Counted from the first letter of the stretch, positions 30,454 through 42,358 are shown. The stretch is DNA of 64,000 nucleotides from Methylotenera sp. (GCA_030693535.1 JAUYAL010000051.1:1-64000), one strand, 5' to 3'. Notes: a model not told the origin generated them from the sequence alone. Translations and numbers: made by a program.

Positions 30454-30588
30454 ATGAAACGTACATATCAACCTTCTAAAACACGTCGCGCCACTACTCA
30501 TGGTTTTTTAGTTCGTATGGCTACCAAAGGAGGTCGTGCAGTTATTGCACGTCGTCGCGCTAAAGGCCGTAAACGCTTAGGCCTATAA
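30454..30588 (+). CDS. rpmH: 50S ribosomal protein L34
   Basis: The 44-residue product begins [12 protein letters not shown] and ends [12 protein letters not shown], the near-invariant L34 sequence. L34 is a late-binding basic protein of the large ribosomal subunit. The gene starts the rpmH-rnpA-yidD-yidC-mnmE cluster and has GGAG eight bases before its ATG. Confidence 0.98.
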   Translation: MKRTYQPSKTRRATTHGFLVRMATKGGRAVIARRRAKGRKRLGL

Positions 30589-30690
30589 TTTAAAGTTCGT
30601 TTGGGCTTTATTGTTACATAGCAACATTATCAGAATAAGTTTTAGCAGTTGTATTAACGATACATGCATTTGTGATAGCTTTATATAAAA

Positions 30691-31089
30691 ATGGTGCAAA
30701 CATATAAGCTTGTTAAACAAGCCAAGATGATTAAAACGGATGATTTTTCATCCGTTTTTAATTTCCGCAAACGAATATCTTCGCAATATTTAGTGATGCA
30801 CTATCAACCTAATTCACTACAGCATGCGCGCTTAGGTTTAGTGATAGGGAAAAAAACAGCTAAATTAGCAGTGAGTAGAAATTATATGCGGCGAGTATTG
30901 CGTGAATTTTTTAGATTGCAGCAACATGATGTGTGCCATGTTGATTTAATAGTACGCGTACAAAAAAAGTTTAATAAAGTAGATTTTATTCAAATTAAAC
31001 AAGAATTTAATGTCTTGCTTGAAAAGCTAAATCAGCGAGTAAATTCAAATATGCAAGCAAGTAATAGTTTAATTACACCAAATAAATGA
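30691..31089 (+). CDS. rnpA: ribonuclease P protein component
   Basis: RnpA is the basic protein partner of the RNase P RNA that matures tRNA 5' ends. Typical motifs are KTDDFSSVFNFRKRIS, RLGLVIGKKTAKLAVSRNYMRRVLREFFR (the RNR-type RNA-binding motif is represented by VSRNYMRR) and DLIVRVQKKF. The start at ATG 30691 lacks a clear ribosome site; an internal ATG at 30727 is a shorter alternative. It is followed by yidD after 19 bases. Confidence 0.95.
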   Translation: MVQTYKLVKQAKMIKTDDFSSVFNFRKRISSQYLVMHYQPNSLQHARLGLVIGKKTAKLAVSRNYMRRVLREFFRLQQHDVCHVDLIVRVQKKFNKVDFIQIKQEFNVLLEKLNQRVNSNMQASNSLITPNK

Positions 31090-31108
31090 TAACGTTTAGA
31101 TATATGTA

Positions 31109-31327
31109 ATGAGAATAATGGCACGGTTACTCATGTGGTTGATTAAAGTATACCAAGTATTGCTTAGCCCTTTTTTTGGACAACAGTGCCGCTTTTATCC
31201 AACTTGCTCACAATACGCATTAGATGTGATTAATAAGCATGGTGCTATTGTTGGGAGTTATTATACGGTACGTCGTTTACTGCGTTGTCACCCCTGGCAT
31301 GAGGGCGGGCATGACCCAATTCCTTAA
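31109..31327 (+). CDS. yidD: membrane protein insertion efficiency factor YidD
   Basis: The 72-residue protein shows the YidD signature CRFYPTCSQYALDVI and RRLLRCHPWHEGGHDPIP after an amphipathic N-terminal helix. YidD assists YidC-dependent membrane insertion. It lies between rnpA and yidC, the standard position. Confidence 0.97.
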   Translation: MRIMARLLMWLIKVYQVLLSPFFGQQCRFYPTCSQYALDVINKHGAIVGSYYTVRRLLRCHPWHEGGHDPIP

Positions 31328-31381
31328 CACACAGAAAGAAAAGAATTTTTTCTAAAAATTTATATAAGATTATCAAAAATC

Positions 31382-33019
31382 ATGGATACAAGACGTTTAG
31401 TTTTATTTGTTATATTTTCAATGTCAATTTTGATGTTATGGGACGCATGGCAGCGTCAAAATGCACCAGTAGAAGCTGTTCAGCAAGTCACTGCTAGCGA
31501 TGGTGTCCCTGCGCCAATTACCAATGCGGCTAGTACAGCTGATGCAAATGTGGCTGTAGATGCAGATTACAAGTTACAGCATGGACAACGTATCAGCGTC
31601 ACTACTGATTTGTATAAAGCTGATATCGAGACAACTGGTGGAGATTTACGTAAACTAGAGTTACTTAAGCATCGCGCTTCAGATAATGATAAAACTAACT
31701 TTGTTTTATTAGATGATGCAGGGAAACCAATGACTTATGTTGCGCAATCAGGATTGATTGGCGCAGATTTGCCTACACATAAAACGGTGTTTACCTCAGC
31801 CGCAACAACATACCAAATGCAAGAAGGTAAAAATGCCTTAGAAGTGCGTTTGAGCTGGCTTGGCAATGGTGTGGCGGTAGATAAAATTTATACGTTCCAT
31901 CGTAATAAATATGCGATAGACGTGAATTATGAAATAAAAAACGGCTCAGCCACAGCAATTACACCTACCGTTTACTACCAAATTGTGCATGACAGTGCGT
32001 CAAATCAAGGCTCAGTGTTAATGCCTACTTTCACAGGTGGTTCTTATTATACCGATAGTACTAAGTTCAAGAAAATTGCGTTTAGTGAAATGGAGGAAGA
32101 GCCGTTAAAAGTTACATCCAACGATGGCTGGGTTGGTTTATTGCAACTTTATTTTGTCAGCGCTTGGATTCCAAAAGACGGCTTAGCGCGTGAATTCTAT
32201 ACAGAAAAACTCAGTGATACTATGTATAGAATTGGTACTAAAAGTGCATTAAATACTATTGCACCAGGCGCCAGTTTAAGCGTTCCAGCACGTTTATTTT
32301 CTGGCCCACAAACCAAACAAGATTTGAATGAAACGGCGCCAGGTTTAGAATATACCGTTGATTACGGCTGGCTAACGATATTAGCCGCTCCCCTATTTTG
32401 GGTGCTATCAAAAATTCATGGCTTAGTGCACAACTGGGGTGTAGCAATTATTTTACTTACACTATTGATTAAAGCAGCTTTCTATCCATTATCCGCAAAA
32501 AGTTATCATTCAATGGCGCAAATGCGCGAATTGGCGCCACGTTTAGAATTAATGAAACAAAAATTTGGTGATGATCGTCAAAAAATGCAGCAAGCAATGA
32601 TGGAACTCTATAAAACAGAGAAAATCAATCCAATGAGTGGTTGCTTGCCGATTTTGCTGCAAATCCCAGTGTTTATTGCATTGTATTGGATGTTGTTAGG
32701 ATCAGTTGAATTACGTCACGCACCATTCTTTGGTTGGATTCAAGATCTATCTGCGATAGATCCATATTATATTTTGCCTTTAATCATGGGTGCTTCCATG
32801 ATTATTCAAACTAAGCTGAACCCTAAACCTACAGATCCAATTCAAGCCAAAGTGATGACTTGGATGCCAGTAATTTTTAGCGTGTTCTTCTTCTTCTTTC
32901 CAGCTGGCTTGGTGTTGTATTGGGTTGTGAACAATATTATCTCAATCTGGCAACAATGGTATGTGAATAAATCTATTCATGCAGCGGCTTTGCTAAAAAA
33001 ATCAGGTGGCAAGCACTAA
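31382..33019 (+). CDS. yidC: membrane protein insertase YidC
   Basis: YidC inserts and folds inner-membrane proteins, alone or with SecYEG. This is the long Gram-negative form (545 residues): an N-terminal membrane segment ([18 protein letters not shown]), a large periplasmic beta-sandwich domain, and the conserved five-helix core beginning [23 protein letters not shown] with [22 protein letters not shown] and [15 protein letters not shown]. The last 14 bases overlap the GTG start of mnmE, suggesting coupled translation. Confidence 0.98.
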   Translation: MDTRRLVLFVIFSMSILMLWDAWQRQNAPVEAVQQVTASDGVPAPITNAASTADANVAVDADYKLQHGQRISVTTDLYKADIETTGGDLRKLELLKHRASDNDKTNFVLLDDAGKPMTYVAQSGLIGADLPTHKTVFTSAATTYQMQEGKNALEVRLSWLGNGVAVDKIYTFHRNKYAIDVNYEIKNGSATAITPTVYYQIVHDSASNQGSVLMPTFTGGSYYTDSTKFKKIAFSEMEEEPLKVTSNDGWVGLLQLYFVSAWIPKDGLAREFYTEKLSDTMYRIGTKSALNTIAPGASLSVPARLFSGPQTKQDLNETAPGLEYTVDYGWLTILAAPLFWVLSKIHGLVHNWGVAIILLTLLIKAAFYPLSAKSYHSMAQMRELAPRLELMKQKFGDDRQKMQQAMMELYKTEKINPMSGCLPILLQIPVFIALYWMLLGSVELRHAPFFGWIQDLSAIDPYYILPLIMGASMIIQTKLNPKPTDPIQAKVMTWMPVIFSVFFFFFPAGLVLYWVVNNIISIWQQWYVNKSIHAAALLKKSGGKH

Positions 33020-34367
33020 ACCTTTAAATAATGCGGTAGATACGATTGCCGCCATCGCCACAGCTAGTGGTGCTGGCGGTATTGGTGTAGTGCGTGTATC
33101 AGGCCCTGCCGCTAGTTTTATTGCGACTGATGTTCTAGGACTCTGTCCTTCTGCGCGTCATGCGGCCTATTTAGACTTTAAACAAGCCAATGGTGATTTA
33201 ATTGACCGTGGCATCGCAATTTTTTACCCAAATCCTTATTCGTATACTGGTGAAGACGTGCTTGAGTTGCAGGCGCACGGCGGTACCGCATTAATGCAGA
33301 TTTTGCTAGCGCGGTGTATTGAGCTTGGTGCACGCCAAGCCGAGCCTGGCGAATTTACTCGTCGTGCATACTTAAATGAGAAAATTGATTTAGCCCAAGC
33401 TGAGGCAGTTGCCGATGTGATTAATGCAGCTACGGTAGAAGCTGCAAAAAGTGCAGTGCGCTCATTATCTGGAGAATTTTCGAAATGTATTAATGCTCTA
33501 TTGTTAAAGTTGATTGATTTACGCATGTTTGTTGAAGCGTGTTTAGATTTTCCTGAAGAGGAAATCGACTTTATTACGCAAGGTCGCGTGGCAGATAAGT
33601 TAGCTGCAATTTTATTAGAGTTGAATTCTGTATTTACAAAAGCAAAACAAGGCAGCTTATTGCGCGAAGGAATTAATGTCGTTTTGGTAGGCCAACCCAA
33701 TGTTGGAAAATCTAGTTTGATGAATCAGCTAGCTGGCGAAGACATTGCAATTGTGACAGCAATTGCTGGAACAACACGCGATACCATTAGAAATGCCATT
33801 CAAATAAATGGTGTACCTTTGCATGTAATTGATACCGCTGGTTTGCGAGAAACTGATGATGAAGTAGAAAAGTTTGGAATTGCGCGAACTTGGGCGATTG
33901 CACAAACGGCCAATATCGCATTATTATTAGTAGATGCAGCTCATGGTATCACTGAGACTGAAAAATCGATTTTAGAGCGGTTACCGCAAGAAATTCGCAA
34001 AATTTGGGTGCATAACAAAATTGATGTGGCCAATGAACCCGCTTTGGTTGCAGAAAAAGAAGGCGCAACACATATTTATCTTTCTGCAAAAACTGGTGCA
34101 GGTTTAGATTTATTAAAAAGCCAATTGCTCAAACTTGCGGGATATGAAAATAATTCTGAAGGTGTTTTTATGGCACGCGCAAGGCATTTGGAAGCATTAA
34201 GCCAAGTGCAAGCGCATTTGCAATTTGCCAGCGAACAAATAAATTTTGCAGAATTGGTTGCTGAAGAATTAAGAATTTCTCAAGAAGCATTAAGCAGTAT
34301 TACAGGCGAATTTACGCCAGATGACTTATTAGGCGAAATATTTTCAAAATTTTGTATCGGAAAATAA
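33006..34367 (+). CDS. mnmE: tRNA modification GTPase MnmE
   Basis: MnmE works with MnmG to add a carboxymethylaminomethyl group to uridine 34 of certain tRNAs. The N-terminal folate-binding domain has [18 protein letters not shown] and [14 protein letters not shown]; the G domain has [16 protein letters not shown] and the guanine-specificity motif NKID; the C-terminus ends in the catalytic FCIGK. It starts with GTG at 33006, overlapping yidC. Length 453 residues is normal. MnmG lies 1.6 kb downstream. Confidence 0.98.
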   Translation: MASTKPLNNAVDTIAAIATASGAGGIGVVRVSGPAASFIATDVLGLCPSARHAAYLDFKQANGDLIDRGIAIFYPNPYSYTGEDVLELQAHGGTALMQILLARCIELGARQAEPGEFTRRAYLNEKIDLAQAEAVADVINAATVEAAKSAVRSLSGEFSKCINALLLKLIDLRMFVEACLDFPEEEIDFITQGRVADKLAAILLELNSVFTKAKQGSLLREGINVVLVGQPNVGKSSLMNQLAGEDIAIVTAIAGTTRDTIRNAIQINGVPLHVIDTAGLRETDDEVEKFGIARTWAIAQTANIALLLVDAAHGITETEKSILERLPQEIRKIWVHNKIDVANEPALVAEKEGATHIYLSAKTGAGLDLLKSQLLKLAGYENNSEGVFMARARHLEALSQVQAHLQFASEQINFAELVAEELRISQEALSSITGEFTPDDLLGEIFSKFCIGK

Positions 34368-34368
34368 A

Positions 34369-34468
34369 TTCGGACTACATTTTAACTTATGCAGTTGTTG
34401 CTTATTTTTGTAGTACTTTTCGTACTGTCTACAACTAAGCGCCTTGCTTGATTAAAATGTAACCCGAA
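34369..34468. repeat. nested inverted repeat behind mnmE
   Basis: Outer arms TTCGG (34369-34373) with CCGAA (34464-34468) and ACATTTTAA (34377-34385) with TTAAAATGT (34452-34460) enclose an inner hairpin TTGTAG-TAC-N5-GTA-CTACAA (about 34408-34434). The structure is large for a terminator and lies between the converging mnmE and YegP-like genes; it may be an extragenic repeat or a structured RNA. Confidence 0.55.
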
Positions 34469-34490
34469 CTGTGCTACAAAGTATTAAAAC

Positions 34491-34826
34491 TTAAGCTGTT
34501 TGATCGTCCACAGTCGCTTCAGGTGCATTTTTTTTAACAGATTCAATACCGTTATCACGTCCTGCTTCACTTTCGTACATCTGGCTTTGACCAATTGTTT
34601 GGTGGTTGCCTGCTTTTAATACAAAATATGGTTTTTCGGATTTTGAAACCAAGCGATCATAACGTGCATCATCAGCCGCATTCTTTTGGATTGAAGCAAT
34701 ACCATTTAATGCGCTCGCTTTACTTTCGTACATTTCACTTTGCATAATGATTTGGCCATTACCCGCCAACAGATTGAAATGAAATTGACCGCTTTTTGCT
34801 GTTTTTAATTCAAATTTACCCGCCAT
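34491..34826 (-). CDS. YegP-like DUF1508 protein
   Basis: The 111-residue protein starts MAGKFELKTAKSGQFHFN at ATG 34826, which has AGGAG at the right distance; a longer frame upstream lacks a ribosome site. It contains two DUF1508 repeats (IIMQSEMYESKASALNGI and TIGQSQMYESEAGRDNGI). It is a close paralogue of the partial gene at 1-346. Members of this family are small soluble proteins without established function. It stands alone between mnmE and the parS sites. Confidence 0.9.
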   Translation of the reverse strand: MAGKFELKTAKSGQFHFNLLAGNGQIIMQSEMYESKASALNGIASIQKNAADDARYDRLVSKSEKPYFVLKAGNHQTIGQSQMYESEAGRDNGIESVKKNAPEATVDDQTA

Positions 34827-34984
34827 ACAGTTCTCCTCAATTTTTGTTCGGTGAAAGCGCCGTGGTATTTGCACAACTACGCTTGCCATACTATAGGCGT
34901 GTAATCATGTACTCGTCAATAGCCAAATATTTTGATACGCCTGTCAATTGTTAATCCTTGTAAATTTTTGCCATTAGCTCATTA

Positions 34985-35000
34985 TGTTTCACGTGAAACA
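34985..35000. promoter_or_regulatory. parS centromere site
   Basis: A second perfect TGTTTCACGTGAAACA, in the intergenic region between the YegP-like gene and the cytochrome c gene, about 3.8 kb from parA-parB. Confidence 0.95.
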
Positions 35001-35102
35001 TGGTGATAACTTCAGCGTGTACTTTCATTCAATTATAAAAACCAATAAGCGTACGGCAAGCCATCAAGCATGAAGTGAATTTGCAATATTAAGAAGTTAA
35101 AA

Positions 35103-35130
35103 AAGCAGTGTTTCACGTGAAACACTGCTT
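35103..35130. terminator. parS site embedded in a bidirectional terminator hairpin
   Basis: The perfect parS core TGTTTCACGTGAAACA (35109-35124) is extended on both sides by AAGCAG and CTGCTT, giving an uninterrupted palindrome flanked by A- and T-runs. It lies about 45 bases past the stop of the leftward cytochrome c gene, so it reads as a rho-independent terminator as well as a ParB-binding site. Confidence 0.8.
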
Positions 35131-35176
35131 TTTTAATTGATCGGCTAAAGATAATTTAGCCAGTAAAATCCGAAAC

Positions 35177-35620
35177 CTATTTTTTAGGTGTTGGTGTTTT
35201 TTCAGTTAATACATAAGTAATGTAGTTTGCTTTTTCTGCCGCAGTACAATCATTACCAATAATTTCAACGCAATGTTGCGTGAATTTAGCTTCAACTTTT
35301 TCAAAGTCAGCAAAGCGTTTAGCATTAACTGCTGGTGATAGTGGTTTAATTGTTTTACGTGTAAGCGCATGTTTGCCGTTGTCAGCAGGGTTTGCTGTGT
35401 GGCATGATGCACAAGCCATTTCTTTACCGCTTTTTGTTTTAACTTTATTGTTAAAAAATACTTTGCCTTCTTCTGCTGATGCACCAGCATATGCAGGGTT
35501 TGCACCTTTAGCTTGGGTGTTGTAAATCAACACTAGTTTTTCTGCATTGGAAACACTGGCCTGTGCAGAAATTGCCGTCAGGCCTAATAATGCTACTAAA
35601 AGGATATTTAATTGTTTCAT
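35177..35620 (-). CDS. DUF1924 c-type cytochrome (SHP-like), periplasmic
   Basis: The protein has a signal peptide (MKQLNILLVALLGLTAISAQA) and one haem-binding motif CASCH at about residues 90-94. The C-terminal part with FTQHCVEIIGNDCTAAEKANYITYVL matches DUF1924, the family of sphaeroides haem protein, in which a second Cys pair is present. It should carry covalently bound haem in the periplasm and take part in electron transfer. GGAG precedes the start. It is a single-gene transcript ending at the parS-containing hairpin. Confidence 0.88.
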   Translation of the reverse strand: MKQLNILLVALLGLTAISAQASVSNAEKLVLIYNTQAKGANPAYAGASAEEGKVFFNNKVKTKSGKEMACASCHTANPADNGKHALTRKTIKPLSPAVNAKRFADFEKVEAKFTQHCVEIIGNDCTAAEKANYITYVLTEKTPTPKK

Positions 35621-35965
35621 TTAATTCTCCATCTTTATTAAAAAAAGGTTATTTTGCTCAACAATCATGCTTCACACTGACATGATAAAGCACTTTGATT
35701 GAACTTGCATTAATTTTGCATGGATTCTTATCAAGCAGATATTATCCCACGATTATTAAGAAATTGTATCTACGCAATATTACAACGATGCTACATGAAA
35801 ATAGTTGACTTAACTCTATGAAAAAGGTGGCTTTTACATGCCTATTGCTACCCATGACCATACTAATAAAGTAAAATCTAATCTTTGTGCAATTTGCTTG
35901 GCAGTGAACTGTTAACAAAGCGGCCAAATCACTGAAAGATAAGTTTAAGTAAATGAGTTTCCCTT

Positions 35966-37879
35966 ATGAAATACCAAGAATTTTTTGATGTCATTGTTGT
36001 GGGCGGTGGTCATGCGGGCACCGAAGCGGCGCTTGCAGCAGCTCGAATGGGGCAAAAAACTTTATTGCTTACACATAATATTGAAACCTTAGGCCAAATG
36101 TCATGCAACCCAAGCATAGGCGGTATTGGCAAAGGGCATTTGGTTAAAGAGATTGACGCGCTAGGCGGAGCAATGGCTGCCGCAACTGATGAAGGCGGCA
36201 TTCAGTTTAGAATTTTAAATTCTAGTAAGGGTCCCGCGGTTCGCGCAACGCGCGCCCAAGCAGACCGTGTGCTTTATAAAGCAGCTATTAGACATCGTCT
36301 AGAAAATCAGCCAAATCTGTGGCTGTTTCAACAAGCAGTTGACGACATTATTTTAGAAGGCAGTTCGGAAACAACGCGTACAACTGGCGTAGTCACTCAA
36401 ATCGGTTTGCGTTTTAATGCAAAAGCCGTGGTTCTCACGGCGGGCACTTTTTTGGGTGGCTTGGTACACGTAGGTTTACAAAACTATAGCGCAGGTCGCG
36501 CGGGTGATCCACCAGCGATTTCATTAGCGGCGCGTTTGCGTGAAATCGGCTTGCCTGCTGGCAGGTTAAAAACTGGTACGCCACCACGTATTGATGGGCG
36601 CACCATTGATTATTCTGTAATGACGATTCAACCAGGCGATGACCCTGTGCCAGTGTTCTCATTTATGGGTAATGCGGCACAGCACCCTGCCCAACTGCCA
36701 TGCTGGATTACGCACACCAATGAACGTACGCACGATATTATTCGCAGCGGCTTAGACCGCTCTCCCATGTATACGGGTGTGATTGAAGGTGTTGGTCCCC
36801 GTTATTGCCCAAGCGTAGAAGATAAAATCCATCGCTTTGCTGACAAAGAATCGCATCAAATATTTCTAGAGCCTGAAGGCTTAACCACCAATGAAATCTA
36901 TCCGAATGGTATTTCAACTAGTTTACCGTTTGATATTCAATTATCGTTGGTACGCTCAGTGCGCGGTTTAGAGAATGCGCATATTCTACGCCCAGGTTAT
37001 GCTATTGAGTATGACTATTACGACCCACGCGGATTAAAAAGCTCACTAGAAACCAAAATGGTACAAGGTTTGTTCTTTGCAGGACAAATTAATGGCACGA
37101 CTGGTTACGAAGAAGCGGCCGCGCAAGGTTTGCTAGCAGGTGCGAATGCTGCGCTTTATTCACAAGGCAAAGAGTCTTGGTGTCCTGCACGTGATGAAGC
37201 TTATTTGGGTGTGATGGTGGATGATTTAATTACGCGCGGAGTGACTGAACCGTATCGCATGTTTACTAGTCGTGCTGAATATCGCTTACAACTGCGTGAA
37301 GACAACGCAGATATGCGCCTGACTGAAATCGGCCGCAAATTGGGCTTGGTAGACGATGCGCGTTGGGAGGCCTTTAGCCGCAAAAAAGAGGCGGTTGAGC
37401 GCGAGCAGGAGCGATTGAAAAAGACTTTTGTGCAACCTGCCAATGTGCCGGCAGAGAAAATGGTAGAAATGTTTGGCAAACCGCTTGAGCATGAATACAG
37501 CTTGTTTGAATTATTACGTCGCCCAGAAGTAAGTTATGAAGCGGTGCTGACTTTGGGTGTAAACGGTTTGGGTGAAGTTGAGCCTGCTGTGCGCGAGCAA
37601 GTAGAAATCGCGGCTAAATATCAAGGTTATATTGACCGCCAAACAGATGAAGTCGAACGTAGTCGTGGTCAAGAAAATACAAAGTTGCCTGAGGATTTAG
37701 ATTACCGTGAAATTCACGGTTTGCCGATTGAAGCGCAACAAAAATTGAATGCACAGAAACCAGAAACTATTGGTCAGGCAAGCCGTATTTCAGGTATTAC
37801 GCCTGCTGCCATATCATTGTTGTTGGTTTACTTAAAACGTAAAGCACGCACTAAGCCTGCTACAGATTTAGCCGCATAG
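35966..37879 (+). CDS. mnmG: tRNA uridine-5-carboxymethylaminomethyl modification enzyme MnmG
   Basis: The FAD-dependent partner of MnmE. Visible are the dinucleotide-binding [21 protein letters not shown], the MnmG signatures [22 protein letters not shown] and [14 protein letters not shown] [12 protein letters not shown], and the FAD contact [18 protein letters not shown]. The 637-residue length and the C-terminal helical domain ([30 protein letters not shown]) are normal. It is followed by rsmG after 9 bases. Confidence 0.98.
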   Translation: MKYQEFFDVIVVGGGHAGTEAALAAARMGQKTLLLTHNIETLGQMSCNPSIGGIGKGHLVKEIDALGGAMAAATDEGGIQFRILNSSKGPAVRATRAQADRVLYKAAIRHRLENQPNLWLFQQAVDDIILEGSSETTRTTGVVTQIGLRFNAKAVVLTAGTFLGGLVHVGLQNYSAGRAGDPPAISLAARLREIGLPAGRLKTGTPPRIDGRTIDYSVMTIQPGDDPVPVFSFMGNAAQHPAQLPCWITHTNERTHDIIRSGLDRSPMYTGVIEGVGPRYCPSVEDKIHRFADKESHQIFLEPEGLTTNEIYPNGISTSLPFDIQLSLVRSVRGLENAHILRPGYAIEYDYYDPRGLKSSLETKMVQGLFFAGQINGTTGYEEAAAQGLLAGANAALYSQGKESWCPARDEAYLGVMVDDLITRGVTEPYRMFTSRAEYRLQLREDNADMRLTEIGRKLGLVDDARWEAFSRKKEAVEREQERLKKTFVQPANVPAEKMVEMFGKPLEHEYSLFELLRRPEVSYEAVLTLGVNGLGEVEPAVREQVEIAAKYQGYIDRQTDEVERSRGQENTKLPEDLDYREIHGLPIEAQQKLNAQKPETIGQASRISGITPAAISLLLVYLKRKARTKPATDLAA

Positions 37880-37888
37880 CTTGTTCGT

Positions 37889-38536
37889 ATGAACTTACAG
37901 AGTAAACTACAAAACAAGTTACAAGCAGGTTTAAATGTAATGAACTTGCAGATAGACGTAGAAAAACAAGCTAAGTTAATTTCTTATTTGTTGCTGATTG
38001 AGAAATGGAACAAGGTGCATAACTTGACAGCGATTCGTGACCCCCTAGAAATGGTGACTTTGCATTTGTTAGATAGCCTGAGTGTGTTGCCACATGTACA
38101 AGCGCTCAAGGCTAAAAGTTTGTTAGATGTAGGCTCTGGTGCTGGCTTGCCAAGCATTCCGCTTGCGATTTGTTTGCCAGAATTGCAAGTTACAGCGATT
38201 GATTCAGTGCAGAAAAAGACCAGCTTTATGCGGCAAGTAAAAGGCGAGCTTGGGTTAAGTAATTTTTATGTGGAATCGGGTCGCGTAGAGGTTTTAAAAA
38301 ATGAGCGGAAATTTGATGTCATTATTTCTCGTGCATTTTCTGAAATCGGCTTATTCATTAAGCTGACAAAACAATTGCTTGAAGAAAATGGCGTTTGGTT
38401 AGCGATGAAAGGCTTAGCGCCTTTGCAAGAGTTTGAAAGTGCAGATTTTAAAAGTTTAAACATTAAGTTAAGTAAAATTGAAGTGTTAAAAGTAGCGGGT
38501 TTAGAGGCAGAGCGGCATTTGGTTTATTTGCGATAG
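37889..38536 (+). CDS. rsmG: 16S rRNA 7-methylguanosine methyltransferase RsmG
   Basis: RsmG methylates G527 of 16S rRNA. The 215-residue protein shows KWNKVHNLTAIRDPLEMVTLHLLDSL, the SAM-binding LLDVGSGAGLPSIPLAI and VISRAFSEIGLFIKLT, all typical of the family. It is downstream of mnmG in the common gene order mnmG-rsmG-parA-parB. Length and motifs are normal. Confidence 0.97.
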   Translation: MNLQSKLQNKLQAGLNVMNLQIDVEKQAKLISYLLLIEKWNKVHNLTAIRDPLEMVTLHLLDSLSVLPHVQALKAKSLLDVGSGAGLPSIPLAICLPELQVTAIDSVQKKTSFMRQVKGELGLSNFYVESGRVEVLKNERKFDVIISRAFSEIGLFIKLTKQLLEENGVWLAMKGLAPLQEFESADFKSLNIKLSKIEVLKVAGLEAERHLVYLR

Positions 38537-38767
38537 ATTACCTAAGATTATTTAGAAAAATTATTGATGGGTACCTCTATTTATTCAAGTTTTTACCAGT
38601 TCTTGGCACCACCACCACTGTAAACTGACTAAAGCCAGAACAGTGGTGCGATATGTCAGACCAAGCTCGAATAAAAAATTAGGATGCGGTATATGTATGA
38701 TATATATAGTAATTTTTTGTAAGTAACGATGTATGACGATGAAAATTGAATAAATAGAGATGGCCTG

Positions 38768-39583
38768 ATGAAAATACTAGCAATTACCAATCAAAAAGGT
38801 GGAGTCGGTAAAACTACGACTTGCGTAAATTTGGCCGCCAGTTTGGCTAGCTTAGGTAAGCGCGTGTTGCTGATAGATCTTGATCCACAAGGTAATGCCA
38901 GCACAGGCAGTGGCGTAGATAAGGCGCATCTAAAGTATAGTATTTATCATGTGCTGATAGGCGAAAAGTCGCTCAGAGAAGTGATTTTAGTCAGTGAAAA
39001 AGGCGGTTTTGATATCGCGCCATCTAATCGTGAATTGGCAGGTGCTGAAGTTGAATTGGTGAACGAACTTGCGCGTGAAAATCGCTTAAAAGTAGCTATT
39101 GCAAAATTAGTAAGTACCGAGCCAGAAGCACCTTACGATTTTGTGTTATTAGACTGCCCCCCTGCTTTAAACTTAGTGACAGTAAACGCACTCACAGCTT
39201 CTAATACAGTGATGATTCCGATGCAGTGCGAGTATTATGCATTAGAAGGATTGTCGGATTTGGTTAATACCATCAAAAAAGTGCGAGCGCGATTGAACCC
39301 AACGCTTGAAATTGAAGGTTTGCTCCGCACTTTGTTTGATAATCGCAATATGCTTGCACAGCAAGTTTCTGCGCAGTTGATTAGCCACTTTGGTGAGAAA
39401 GTCTATAAAACAATTATACCAAGGAATATTCGTTTGGCTGAAGCGCCTAGTTATGGCGTGCCAGTGTTGAGCTACGATAAAAGCTCAAAAGGTGCGCAGG
39501 CTTATATAGATCTGGCGCAAGAAATTACAGATAAAGAAACTGTAATTAAAGATAAACTTGGTAAAGAGAAAAAACATGGCTAA
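38768..39583 (+). CDS. parA: chromosome partitioning ATPase ParA
   Basis: The deviant Walker A is NQKGGVGKTTTCVNLAASLA and Walker B-type LLIDLDPQGNAS follows, with LLDCPPALNLVTVNAL and the C-terminal YKTIIPRNIRLAEAPSYG. ParA binds the nucleoid nonspecifically and moves ParB-parS complexes. The 271-residue protein overlaps parB by 8 bases. A separate transcript from rsmG is likely because of the 231-base gap. Confidence 0.98.
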   Translation: MKILAITNQKGGVGKTTTCVNLAASLASLGKRVLLIDLDPQGNASTGSGVDKAHLKYSIYHVLIGEKSLREVILVSEKGGFDIAPSNRELAGAEVELVNELARENRLKVAIAKLVSTEPEAPYDFVLLDCPPALNLVTVNALTASNTVMIPMQCEYYALEGLSDLVNTIKKVRARLNPTLEIEGLLRTLFDNRNMLAQQVSAQLISHFGEKVYKTIIPRNIRLAEAPSYGVPVLSYDKSSKGAQAYIDLAQEITDKETVIKDKLGKEKKHG

Positions 39584-40478
39584 ATTAAAGGGCTTAAATA
39601 GAGGGCTGGGTCGAGGGTTGGATTCACTATTAGCAGGTGATATGGGCACAGTGGGTGAGGCGGATTCTCTATTAATGCTCAAAGTGGAACAATTGCGTCC
39701 TGGCAAGTATCAGCCACGTAGCTATATGGACGATGCTGCTTTGCAAACATTAGCGGCTTCAATAAAGACGCAAGGTATTATGCAGCCCATTTTGGTGCGT
39801 CATATCAGCGAAGACCAAGCGGATGCTGAATATTACGAAATTATCGCAGGTGAACGCCGTTGGCGCGCTGCGCAGATTGCAGGTTTAGAAGAAGTGCCAG
39901 TATTAGTACGTGAAATAGCTGATGAAGCCGCACTCGCAATGGCGCTGATTGAAAATATCCAGCGAGAAAATTTAAATCCTCTGGAGGAGGCGCAGGGGAT
40001 TAAACGCTTAATCGATGAATTTTCTATGACGCATGAAAAAGCGGCTATAGCAGTTGGTCGTTCGCGCGTTGCTGTATCCAATTTACTGCGCTTGCTAAGT
40101 TTATGTGCGCCAGTCCAAGAAATGTTGATGCATGGAAAAATAGACATGGGCCATGCGCGAACCTTAATTGGATTGGGCGGCTCACAACAAGTGATGCTTG
40201 CTGAACAAATTGTGCAAAATAATTTATCAGTGCGTGACACCGAAAGTTTGGTTAAAAAACACAATGAACAAATCCAAGAATCAACAAAAAAATATGCAAA
40301 AAATACAAAGCATAAAACCAGTATTAATTATGACGTTTTAAGGCTGCAGGAAGCATTAAGTGATAATTTAGGGGCTGTAGTTAGTATTAAAAGTAGTTTA
40401 AGCGGAGCGGGCACGTTAAAAATTAATTATGCTAATTTAGACCAATTGGAAGAAATTATTGCAAAGATTTCACATTAG
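39576..40478 (+). CDS. parB: chromosome partitioning protein ParB
   Basis: ParB is a CTP-dependent clamp that loads at parS. The start at ATG 39576 gives the classic MAKLKGLNRGLGRGLDSLL. The CTPase region has QPRSYMDDAALQTLAASIK, ILVRH and GERRWRAAQIAG, with the arginine-rich motif; the helix-turn-helix has SMTHEKAAIAVGRSRVAVSNLLRLL; a C-terminal dimerisation domain follows. Three parS sites are seen in this window. Confidence 0.98.
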   Translation: MAKLKGLNRGLGRGLDSLLAGDMGTVGEADSLLMLKVEQLRPGKYQPRSYMDDAALQTLAASIKTQGIMQPILVRHISEDQADAEYYEIIAGERRWRAAQIAGLEEVPVLVREIADEAALAMALIENIQRENLNPLEEAQGIKRLIDEFSMTHEKAAIAVGRSRVAVSNLLRLLSLCAPVQEMLMHGKIDMGHARTLIGLGGSQQVMLAEQIVQNNLSVRDTESLVKKHNEQIQESTKKYAKNTKHKTSINYDVLRLQEALSDNLGAVVSIKSSLSGAGTLKINYANLDQLEEIIAKISH

Positions 40479-40649
40479 AAACAGGTTTAATGGCAGGTAT
40501 TATGGGCTAAGTGTTTCATTTTGCTTGAACTTAGTCCTTGACTAAAAATCGGTAATAATTCAAAATCTCGGTCTTCGCTGAAAATTAAATTAAAAAAAAC
40601 ATAAAAACAGCGGCGTTTTTTAAGTGTAAAAATAATTGGGTTTAAGTCA

Positions 40650-41024
40650 TTGTCAGCATCCATCACATCAGATGTTTTTAGTAAAATGCTTAAAATTCAA
40701 CTAGTTGCTACATTAGCAGTTGCAATATTCGCATTATTTATTTCAGGTTTAAACGCAAGTGTTTCAGCAATATTAGGCGGTGCAAGCGTGTTATTAGGCG
40801 CACTAGCGGCCACGGCGATTGCAAAACGAAGTGCCGGCAATGAAGATCCGACAGCCGTTTTAGTCAATCTATTAAAAGCCGAAGCAGTTAAAATTTTAGT
40901 GATTATTATTTTGTTGATAATCATTTTTAATGTGTACAAGCAATTGGTGCCATTTGCGCTGATTGCTGGATTGGCAGCAGCGGCCTTATTTTCTGGTGCA
41001 GCGCTGAGCAGATTAAAAGTTTAA
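40650..41024 (+). CDS. atpI: ATP synthase subunit I
   Basis: AtpI is a small membrane protein that assists c-ring assembly. The 124-residue product (TTG start at 40650; an ATG at 40686 is the alternative) has about four membrane segments, for example LVATLAVAIFALFISGLNA, ILGGASVLLGALAATAIAK, ILVIIILLIIIFNVY and FALIAGLAAAALFSGA. It leads the atp operon in the usual position. Confidence 0.88.
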   Translation: MSASITSDVFSKMLKIQLVATLAVAIFALFISGLNASVSAILGGASVLLGALAATAIAKRSAGNEDPTAVLVNLLKAEAVKILVIIILLIIIFNVYKQLVPFALIAGLAAAALFSGAALSRLKV

Positions 41025-41074
41025 GCAAGTTTAAGAGTAATTTAAATAAACAATTTCGTTAGAGTAAATATTAG

Positions 41075-41947
<873 letters not shown>

Positions 41948-42017
41948 TTTTTATGGTGTTTATTTTTAATTAAGTAGTAAATTTTTTAGTGGTTTTAGTA
42001 GTAAGTTTAATTTTTGA

Positions 42018-42296
<279 letters not shown>

Positions 42297-42358
42297 TTAG
42301 CCTCAATAATTTGGCTTTAAGTTAGCGCAAATTAACGACTTAAATATTGGAGTAAGTA

